Positions 1-6,540 of a DNA stretch of 7,692 bases are shown here, one piece after another; positions within the stretch are counted from its first letter, which is position 1, and every line of letters begins with the position of its first letter. The position numbers and the translations under genes are program-made. The notes under the pieces are model-generated. The model saw only the letters and a program-made list of their open reading frames with translations. It was not told the DNA's origin and did not search any database. The stretch spans positions 1-7,692 of the forward strand of contig USHU01000042.1 in the NCBI GenBank assembly GCA_900554605.1, in the 5' to 3' direction. The stretch comes from an uncultured Actinomyces sp. (GTDB lineage: Bacteria > Actinomycetota > Actinomycetes > Actinomycetales > Actinomycetaceae).

Positions 1-629
1 TTCCACGAGGATGCCCCCAGGGACGCCGCGGCCTCTTCCATTGCGGGATCCAGATTCTTGAGCATGCCGAGCATGTTCATGTACGCAACAGGGAAGAAGG
101 AGAGAGAAAGAACCAGAGTCAGGCCAGACAGGCCGTAGATGTTCCACTGCTGACCAAGCAGCTGAGTGGAAATAATTCCGTTGCGTCCAAACAGAGTGAT
201 CGCGGACGTTGCCACAGCGAAGGGCGGGGAAACGATCGGGATCAGGCAGATGAGGTGCAGGATCTTCTTGCCGGGGATCTTCACGCGAGCCTGAATGTAA
301 GCGAAGAAGAAACCGACCAGAGTTCCGACAAGACCGACAACCAAGCCCAAGACAATCGTGTTCAGGGCGATCGTCCGGTTGGTCTTCGAGGAGACGAAGG
401 AGGTCAGAACCTTCATTCCTTCGCCCGAAAATGCGCGAGCCAAAATCGTGACCAGAGGCAACAGCACCAGCAGTACTAACACTGCCGAAATGATCGCAAC
501 GATCGCGACAGTCACCGGATCACGACGAACCTTTGTTCGTTTTTTCTTTCCCGAGGCCACTGCCCGCGTTTCAGGGGTTTCCTCCCCCCGCGCGTCAACG
601 CTCGGTGGTGCACTTGTCTCCACAGACAT
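1..629 (-). CDS. ABC transporter permease, FbpB/AfuB type, N-terminal part (runs off the left edge)
   Basis: Inner-membrane permease of a binding-protein-dependent importer, partner of the lipoprotein encoded just upstream (786-1844). Translating the minus strand from ATG at 629 gives 209 codons with no stop before the edge. A charged cytoplasmic N-terminus (about residues 1-37, with KKKRTKVRR) is followed by hydrophobic helices at about 40-66, 88-112, 123-147 and 166-190. The cytoplasmic EAA loop that docks on the ATPase begins at about 198 (MEEAAASLGAS). The family commonly has two fused permease halves of about 500-600 residues, so roughly 40% is visible; the second half and the ATPase gene should lie beyond base 1. 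The start at 629 has only a weak GGAT-like ribosome site; an in-frame ATG at 662 has none better. The gene is probably cotranscribed with the lipoprotein gene across a 156-base gap that contains a hairpin. The substrate is not shown by the permease itself. The fold is confident, but an iron or sugar-phosphate specificity is not. Confidence 0.9.
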   Translation of the reverse strand, partial: MSVETSAPPSVDARGEETPETRAVASGKKKRTKVRRDPVTVAIVAIISAVLVLLVLLPLVTILARAFSGEGMKVLTSFVSSKTNRTIALNTIVLGLVVGLVGTLVGFFFAYIQARVKIPGKKILHLICLIPIVSPPFAVATSAITLFGRNGIISTQLLGQQWNIYGLSGLTLVLSLSFFPVAYMNMLGMLKNLDPAMEEAAASLGASSW

Positions 630-729
630 TAAAAATCCAATCTTTACGGGATGCCCGCACATCTTTGAGGCGGATTTTCCCTGCATTGGGCGCACCCGTC
701 AGCGGGCGCACGGATCAAGAGAAAGAGAA

Positions 730-772
730 GGGAGGGGACAACGCAGGGACATGGTGAGCGCTGCCCCCTCCC
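730..772 (-). terminator. Hairpin between lipoprotein and permease genes (attenuator or mRNA-stabilising stem)
   Basis: Bases 730-737 (gggagggg) pair perfectly with 765-772 (cccctccc). After a 5-base bulge, 743-746 (gcag) pair with 761-764 (ctgc), closing a 14-base loop. In the minus direction the stem is followed by a pyrimidine-rich run (TTCTCTTTCTCTT) rather than a clean U-tract. The position, just after the lipoprotein stop and before the permease start, is typical of partial terminators or stabilising stems that let the binding protein be made in excess of the membrane parts. Function is inferred from position. Confidence 0.45.
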
Positions 773-785
773 GCTAAAGCGCGAA

Positions 786-1844
786 TTACTCGCGCGGCTT
801 TGCGGCAACCTCTTCGTCGAAGCGCTTGGTCAGCTCAGGCTTTGCGGCCGCTGCTGCTGCGAAGTCGTAGTTGATCAAGTTGATTTCGTCGAGCTTGGCC
901 ATCTTGTCGTTGGTCTTGGCATTCGGGTTGGTCAGAATCTGGTTCGATCCAACGGTCTGGCCAAGGTTCTGAGCATCAGCCGAGATTGCCCAGTCGATGT
1001 ACTTCTTGGCGGCCTCGGAGTGCTTCGAGTTCTTCACCAAAGCGACGCCACCGATCTCGTAGCCGGTGCCTTCCTTGGGGAAGGAGACAACGAGGTCCTT
1101 CATGCCCTCATCGCGGTACTTGACGCAGTCGTGAGAGAAGACCAGGCCCACTGCGACCTCGCCACGTCCTGCGATCTGACCGGGGGCAGTACCGGACTTG
1201 GTGTACTGCAGGACGTTTGCGTGCATCTTCTTCATGTAGTCGAGACCAGCATCCTCGCTACCGCGGAGAACAACCTGGGTCCACAGTGTCGTGAACGCAG
1301 TTCCCGAGGTCGAGGGGTGTGCGGTCGAGATCTGGCCCTTGAGCTCAGGCTTAAGGAGGTCGCTCCATGATTCGGGAACAGCCAAGCCCTTTTCGTCCAA
1401 AACCTTCTTGTTCGAGCAGAATCCCAGAACACCGACGTAGACACCGGTCCAGTAGTGCTTCGGGTCCTTGTACTTATCCGGGATTTCCTTAGCGGTGGGC
1501 GAATCGTAGGCCTCGATCAGGCCCTTTTCTGCAGCCGCACCGTAGCCGTCAACCGGGCCACCATGCCAGACGTCGAATTCCGGGTTGTCCTTCGCGGAGT
1601 CCAGACGTGCAACGGTTTCACCCGAAGAGAGGCGAACGTAGCTTGTCTTGATTCCCGTCTGAGCGGTGAAAGTTTCGGTCCACTTCTGGCAGAGATCTTC
1701 CATTGCGCCACACGCGATGGTCAAAGACTGCTCGGATCCGTTTCCGCCATTGTTGTCGCTGCCTTGTTCGTTGACGATGCATCCGGACAGGGTGAAGGCT
1801 CCGACTGCGCCGAGCGCAATCAGGGAGATGAAGTTCTTCTTCAT
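786..1844 (-). CDS. ABC transporter substrate-binding lipoprotein, FbpA/AfuA-like (periplasmic-binding type II fold)
   Basis: Extracellular, lipid-anchored receptor that delivers a ligand to the permease encoded downstream. The 352-residue protein opens with KK, a hydrophobic stretch and the lipobox LSGC, with Cys22 as lipid site, followed by a Gly/Asn/Ser linker to about 38. The mature part has the family pattern: RLSSGE (71-76), FDVWHGGP (90-97), a GxxGFCSNKKVLDEKG hinge segment (138-153), AHPSTSGTAF (175-184), FSHDC (236-240) and GTGYEIGGVAL (259-269). ATG at 1844 was chosen because AAAGGAGA (1851-1858) sits 6 bases upstream and the product then begins with a proper signal peptide; a longer frame to 1883 has neither feature. 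Such proteins are usually labelled iron(III)-binding, but the paired Tyr ligands of FbpA are not seen, and His238-Asp239 with Glu263 instead resemble AfuA-type sugar-phosphate binders (from memory). It lies 131 bases after the response regulator, which probably controls it. Fold and location are secure; ligand is not. Confidence 0.92.
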   Translation of the reverse strand: MKKNFISLIALGAVGAFTLSGCIVNEQGSDNNGGNGSEQSLTIACGAMEDLCQKWTETFTAQTGIKTSYVRLSSGETVARLDSAKDNPEFDVWHGGPVDGYGAAAEKGLIEAYDSPTAKEIPDKYKDPKHYWTGVYVGVLGFCSNKKVLDEKGLAVPESWSDLLKPELKGQISTAHPSTSGTAFTTLWTQVVLRGSEDAGLDYMKKMHANVLQYTKSGTAPGQIAGRGEVAVGLVFSHDCVKYRDEGMKDLVVSFPKEGTGYEIGGVALVKNSKHSEAAKKYIDWAISADAQNLGQTVGSNQILTNPNAKTNDKMAKLDEINLINYDFAAAAAAKPELTKRFDEEVAAKPRE

Positions 1845-1929
1845 CGGGATTCTCCTTTGAATCGAGGAATCTGTAAGGAGCATCGACTTCGCAGGCGTGC
1901 TCTCTCAGTTCCATTGTGGCCTGTCCAAT

Positions 1930-1949
1930 GCAGCCGATAGCGGCCCTGC
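1930..1949 (-). other. Short bulged hairpin after the response regulator
   Basis: Bases 1930-1933 (gcag) pair with 1946-1949 (ctgc) and 1934-1936 (ccg) with 1941-1943 (cgg), leaving a 2-base bulge and a 4-base loop. There is no U-tract in either direction, so a strong intrinsic terminator is unlikely. It could be a weak pause or stem in the leader between regulator and lipoprotein genes, or chance in GC-rich DNA. Confidence 0.2.
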
Positions 1950-1976
1950 GGTAACGGCTGGTAACTAACGTGTTAC
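1950..1976. promoter_or_regulatory. Candidate response-regulator operator: GGTAAC direct repeats upstream of the lipoprotein gene
   Basis: Plus-strand GGTAAC occurs at 1950-1955 and again at 1960-1965, a spacing of exactly 10 bases or about one helical turn. GTTAC at 1972-1976 is an inverted copy of GTAAC (1961-1965). OmpR/PhoB-family regulators bind as head-to-tail dimers to direct repeats of 10-11 bases, and the gene ending at 1976 encodes such a regulator. The block lies about 106-132 bases upstream of the lipoprotein start, suitable for an activator site. I could not find a convincing -35/-10 pair between it and the start, which would fit an activator-dependent promoter. The repeats are seen; the binding is inferred. 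Confidence 0.4.
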
Positions 1977-2650
1977 TAAAGTTCGGGCATCATGTAGCCG
2001 ACGGAGCGAACCGATTGAACAAGGGCGGCCCCTTCTGGGCCTAATGACCCCCGCAGACGATACGCCGTCATCTTGATCATGTCTTTTCCGCCCGACTCAT
2101 CCTGCGTTTCCCATACGGAATTCAGCAGTTCGCGATAGGTGACGGGCTCGCCAAGATTCTGCACAAGTACTTCGAGGAAACGCCTCTCGATACTTGAGAG
2201 GACAACGGGGACGCCAAAAACAAACGCCTTGTGCTGACGCATATCGACACGCAGAGGACCGTTCGTCACCACCTCAGATGACAGCCCCTTTGAACGACGA
2301 AGAAGGGATTGCGCGCGCAAGGTCAGCTCTTTGGGACTAAACGGTTTGGTGATGTAGTCGTCTGCGCCGCTTTCAAGTCCTTTGATCCGGTCAGGCTCTT
2401 CTGACAAAGCAGTAATCATGATGATCGGCACGTCGCTCATTGCGCGGATTCTTTGAGCAAGCGAAATTCCAGAGATCACGGGAATCATTAAGTCGAGCAC
2501 GACGAGGTCGTAGTACTTCTTCGTGAATTTATCCCAAGCGCGCCCACCATCACTGGCGGTCTCTACGGTAATACCCGCGGTTTCAAGGGCAAACTTGATG
2601 ATCATCAAAATCTGAGGTTCATCATCAACAACTAAAGCGGTTGTCGTCAT
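1976..2650 (-). CDS. Two-component response regulator, OmpR/PhoB family
   Basis: Cytoplasmic transcription factor switched on by phosphorylation from the adjacent kinase. The 224-residue protein has an N-terminal receiver domain (about 4-118) with the acidic pair Asp9-Asp10, phospho-acceptor Asp53 in VLDLMIP, Thr80 and Lys102 in TKPF, so all switch residues are present. A winged-helix DNA-binding domain follows (about 130-222), with recognisable LSSIERRFLEVL, YRELLNSVW and the final VQSVRSVGYMM hairpin. The normal OmpR recognition-helix region is present, although KDMIKMTAYRLRGSLG differs from the common VDVHIxRLRxKL. Its ATG overlaps the kinase stop (ATGA, 2647-2650), and AAAGGAGG at 2655-2662 lies inside the kinase gene, so the two proteins are translated together. 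A GGTAAC repeat block at its 3' end, upstream of the transporter lipoprotein gene, is the likely target. The signal sensed is unknown. Confidence 0.95.
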   Translation of the reverse strand: MTTTALVVDDEPQILMIIKFALETAGITVETASDGGRAWDKFTKKYYDLVVLDLMIPVISGISLAQRIRAMSDVPIIMITALSEEPDRIKGLESGADDYITKPFSPKELTLRAQSLLRRSKGLSSEVVTNGPLRVDMRQHKAFVFGVPVVLSSIERRFLEVLVQNLGEPVTYRELLNSVWETQDESGGKDMIKMTAYRLRGSLGPEGAALVQSVRSVGYMMPEL

Positions 2651-3474
2651 TGTCCCTCCTTTGACACCGTTGCGCCGCGCTGCGATCGCGGGATCGTCAG
2701 ATAAAACGTCGTTCCTTTAGAAGCAATCGTATCGACAAGGATCGTTCCTCCGTGCAACCTCAGGATCTTTTGCGTGAGCATCATTCCAAGTCCCGTTCCA
2801 GGACGCAAGGATCCTCCGGTATCGAAGGGAATAAAGAGGCGCTCTTTTTCTTCAGGTGTCATTCCACGCCCATCATCAACAACTGCGATTGTCACATCTT
2901 CATCGGAGTCTTGGACGCTCACGAGGATCGAGACGCCATCGCCCGCGTGACGCGCAGCGTTGTTAATGACATTAGCAATCGCTTGCCCCATCAAACGTGG
3001 GTCAACGAACATGTGGATGGGAGCCCCATGATTTTCAAGGCGGATCGGTGCCGAATGGAAGCGACGAAGTTGCGCAACATTGTGTCGAACAAGTTCACGC
3101 ATTTCAACCCGTTTCAAGCGAAGATTAAACAGATCCGATTCCATACGGATTTCTGCAAGCATGTCCTCCGCCATCTCGATGACCTGGTTGGAGTTCTCGG
3201 CGATCGTCTTGGCGAATTTCAATTGCATCTCGTTCATGGGACCAGCAGAACCATCAGCGAGTAATTCAGCTGCTCCACGAACAACAGTCAAAGGGGTGCG
3301 CAATTCGTGTGAAAGGACCGCGGGACCGGCAATGTAGTCCTGATGCATTTGACGCAATTGTTCTTTTTCTGCAAGAACTCGTTTGAGCTCATGCTGAGCA
3401 CGTACAAGCAGGGCACACATAAGAGAAGCAAGGCTCCACGAGACAACCAGCGCCACTACGACCACTATCCACAT
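2647..3474 (-). CDS. Sensor histidine kinase with one membrane helix and no external sensor domain
   Basis: Membrane kinase that autophosphorylates and passes phosphate to the regulator encoded immediately downstream. Numbered from ATG at 3474 (275 residues): a single hydrophobic helix at about 2-24, a short linker/coiled coil (about 26-48), then the dimerisation domain with LSHELRTPLT and phospho-acceptor His56. The ATPase domain shows the N box NVINNAARH (168-176), G1 box VVDDGRGM (198-205), F box FIPF (214-217) and G2 box GTGLGM (226-231). All catalytic boxes are intact. It is short for the family because no extracytoplasmic, PAS or HAMP domain is visible, so sensing must be in the membrane or through a partner. 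An in-frame GTG at 3486 is the longer start, but that GTG is itself part of the ribosome site GGAGGTGA (3483-3490), 9 bases before ATG 3474, so I prefer the ATG. Gene order suggests it serves the downstream transporter. Confidence 0.93.
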   Translation of the reverse strand: MWIVVVVALVVSWSLASLMCALLVRAQHELKRVLAEKEQLRQMHQDYIAGPAVLSHELRTPLTVVRGAAELLADGSAGPMNEMQLKFAKTIAENSNQVIEMAEDMLAEIRMESDLFNLRLKRVEMRELVRHNVAQLRRFHSAPIRLENHGAPIHMFVDPRLMGQAIANVINNAARHAGDGVSILVSVQDSDEDVTIAVVDDGRGMTPEEKERLFIPFDTGGSLRPGTGLGMMLTQKILRLHGGTILVDTIASKGTTFYLTIPRSQRGATVSKEGQ

Positions 3475-3482
3475 CGGTTTCT

Positions 3483-3490
3483 TCACCTCC
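3483..3490 (-). promoter_or_regulatory. Ribosome binding site that decides the kinase start
   Basis: The minus strand reads GGAGGTGA here, a near-perfect anti-16S match, ending 8-9 bases before ATG at 3474. The alternative start GTG (3484-3486) lies within it and would leave almost no spacing to its own ribosome site, which argues for the ATG. Confidence 0.65.
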
Positions 3491-3531
3491 CCATCGCGCT
3501 CTCACCATTATCCCCACCGCGTCAAGAAAGG

Positions 3532-3555
3532 CGAGTGAAAAATTGAAAACACTCG
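3532..3555 (-). terminator. Possible weak terminator after the GyrI-like gene
   Basis: Bases 3532-3537 (cgagtg) pair perfectly with 3550-3555 (cactcg) around a 12-base A/T-only-plus-G loop. In the minus direction the stem lies 13 bases after the TAA of the GyrI-like gene and is followed by CCTTTCTT. A 6-bp stem is short for a terminator. The same palindrome lies upstream of the kinase gene and could instead be an operator for it. Confidence 0.35.
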
Positions 3556-3568
3556 TCCATTGCTTCTG

Positions 3569-4201
3569 TTATGAAACTTTGATCGGGTGGCGGATGACCG
3601 TCTTAAGCTTGTCAGGAGCCACTTTTCGAGCGTCTGAGAGATAGATTTCGTGGTGACGCCGCTCCTGCGTCAGGTCGAGCGCGTATCCGCACTCGCACGC
3701 ATAGGCGTGCATGGCCTCGACAGTGGCGGGCTCATCGTCGTAGCTACCAATGTGCAGGCACTGCACGCACAATCCTTCCTCTATCGTGAGGTACTCAGCC
3801 ACCGAGCAGTCAACTTTCTTTTTCTTCGTCGCTTCCTGAACCGCCCAGTCGAAATCCTCACGCGAGACAAAATCAGGCAGCCGGATAACGGAAATCCAGT
3901 TGAAGGCCTCTTTGTGGGAATAGTCAGCGCCCTCGACGCCGTCTTGCCACCAAAATCCCTCGAGTGGTGGTACGACGAAATCGACGTACCCGTCAATCTG
4001 ACGGGTACCTTTCTTACTCATCTTGATCGTGTAGGAAATGGCATATAGGACAGAAATTGCCCTTTGGTAAGCACCCTCCGCGTCATTAGGGTCCCCACTA
4101 CCACGCACAGCGACGAAGTGCATCGGTGGAACTTCAACGATACTCGGCCCTTTCTTAGGCGCGTAGAGTTCCGTATATTCCTTCTTAAAGTCAAATGCCA
4201 T
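3569..4201 (-). CDS. GyrI-like small-molecule-binding domain protein (stand-alone)
   Basis: A 210-residue soluble protein made almost entirely of a GyrI-like domain (the ligand-binding module of AraC/BmrR-type regulators), with no helix-turn-helix. Visible family marks are PPMHFVAVRGSGDPN (25-39), the YVDFVVPPLEGFWW segment (72-85), LCVQCLHIGSYDDEP (144-158), and the C-terminal HHEIYLSDARKVAPDKLKT (183-201) with conserved-type Glu185. Such stand-alone proteins bind cationic or hydrophobic compounds, and some members have been reported to hydrolyse cyclopropanoid DNA-alkylating toxins; whether this one does cannot be judged here. Four Cys residues (132, 145, 148, 169) plus Cys171 are notable for a cytoplasmic protein. 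ATG at 4201 has CGGAG ending 6 bases upstream. It starts 31 bases after the methyltransferase stop in the same direction, so the two are likely cotranscribed. The family call is firm; the biochemical role is unknown. Confidence 0.85.
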   Translation of the reverse strand: MAFDFKKEYTELYAPKKGPSIVEVPPMHFVAVRGSGDPNDAEGAYQRAISVLYAISYTIKMSKKGTRQIDGYVDFVVPPLEGFWWQDGVEGADYSHKEAFNWISVIRLPDFVSREDFDWAVQEATKKKKVDCSVAEYLTIEEGLCVQCLHIGSYDDEPATVEAMHAYACECGYALDLTQERRHHEIYLSDARKVAPDKLKTVIRHPIKVS

Positions 4202-4232
4202 CTCAGACTCCGGGTGAGCTCAACAGTGAGGA

Positions 4233-4844
4233 CTATTGGTCATCATTGTTACAGGTAAAGGAAGCGATCACACAAGGAATACGGCCGTCAATAACGGTGT
4301 AGGTCACGTTACGATATCCCAACTGTTCAAAGAAAGCTCGATAGGAGTCCACATCGAATTGTTCCTTGAAGTCAACGCCGAGCTTCGCAAGGATCTTCGG
4401 GATTATTCCTTGTTTGCTTGGCCGACGCTTGACGTAAGTCGGGACGACGATAGTGCCTCCGGTTCGGACGACTCGTTCAAGTTCCCTCATAACAGCACCA
4501 GGATCTGGAAGCAGATGGATGACATTGCCTGCCACGACGATGTCAAAGGAATCGTCCGCGTAATGCAACTTGGTGATATCAGCTCTTTCGATCGCGACAT
4601 TGCGATACTTCGCAAGCTTCTTCCGCGCTTGTTTGAGCATTCCCTCAGAAAAGTCAGTAGCGACCAGCCTCTTGCACTTTGGCGCAAGGAAAATACTGAT
4701 TGCACCGGTTCCGCAGGCGCATTCAAGAACCTCGTCTTCGAGGCCAACCAGCTGAGCGACGGCGACGCCTGTTCCGTCGTACACGCCGCGATTGAATGTG
4801 TTTTCAAAGAAGTCATAAAGGGGCGCAACCCGATCCCAGAACAT
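4233..4844 (-). CDS. Class I SAM-dependent methyltransferase
   Basis: Cytoplasmic enzyme that transfers a methyl group from S-adenosylmethionine; substrate unknown. The 203-residue protein begins MFWDRVAPLYDFFENTFN, an N-terminal cap seen in ubiquinone/menaquinone-like and lipid-type methyltransferases. The Rossmann core follows: motif I VLECACGTGAIS (39-50), the ribose-binding acidic residue Asp64 in ATDFSEGML, ADI (88-90), motif post-II DSFDIVVAGNVIHLLPDP (98-115) and LERVVRTGGTIVVPTY (122-137). The variable C-terminal part (138-203) carries basic residues at 139-150 and ends NNDDQ. ATG at 4844 was chosen because GGAGG (4852-4856) lies 7 bases upstream. The same frame runs up to 4913, but ATGs at 4913 and 4880 have no ribosome site and would add a non-family extension. 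It precedes the GyrI-like gene by 31 bases and is separated from gdhA by that gene's terminator. Subfamily names such as UbiE or phosphatidylethanolamine methyltransferase are not justified. Confidence 0.9.
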   Translation of the reverse strand: MFWDRVAPLYDFFENTFNRGVYDGTGVAVAQLVGLEDEVLECACGTGAISIFLAPKCKRLVATDFSEGMLKQARKKLAKYRNVAIERADITKLHYADDSFDIVVAGNVIHLLPDPGAVMRELERVVRTGGTIVVPTYVKRRPSKQGIIPKILAKLGVDFKEQFDVDSYRAFFEQLGYRNVTYTVIDGRIPCVIASFTCNNDDQ

Positions 4845-4977
4845 CAGCGAACCTCCGCTTGCCCAATGCCTACGCTTCATTGCGATACCAAGAATGCTAC
4901 GCGCGCGCTGCATTTCGCACTAGACCCAAGGAAAGCCGCTCTGTTTCGGTGAGCGCGCTCCTCCACCTATACGGAAA

Positions 4978-5011
4978 GGGGGGCTTCACGTCTACCGGCG
5001 TGAAGCCCCCC
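4978..5011 (-). terminator. Rho-independent terminator of gdhA
   Basis: Bases 4978-4990 (ggggggcttcacg) and 4999-5011 (cgtgaagcccccc) are perfect inverted repeats: a 13-bp GC-rich stem with an 8-base loop, 15 bases past the gdhA TAA. On the minus strand it is followed by TTTCC. The plus-strand side lacks a U-run, so it serves gdhA only. Confidence 0.88.
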
Positions 5012-5026
5012 TAAACAGCCTGCGAA

Positions 5027-6540
<1,514 letters not shown>

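Noticed and set aside
675..712. Direct repeat of gggcgcac in the lipoprotein-permease gap
   Set aside because: Two short GC-rich copies 15-20 bases apart with no further copies or symmetry; likely chance.
786..1844. Confident naming of the lipoprotein as iron(III)-binding FbpA
   Set aside because: Family resemblance is real, but the Tyr-Tyr iron ligands are not seen and the His-Asp/Glu signature points elsewhere, so only a general call was made.
3504..3526. Minus-strand TTGACG and GATAAT as a kinase promoter
   Set aside because: The two hexamers are only 7 bases apart, which cannot work as a -35/-10 pair, and no proper -35 was found for GATAAT.
4236..4952. Plus-strand open frame of 238 codons opposite the methyltransferase
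   Set aside because: It lies almost exactly antisense to a well-supported methyltransferase, shows no recognisable domain and has no ribosome site; long shadow frames are common in such DNA.
4845..4977. Search for a methyltransferase promoter
   Set aside because: Several TTGG- and TAGCAT-like hexamers exist on the minus strand, but none pair at a usable spacing, so no promoter is called.
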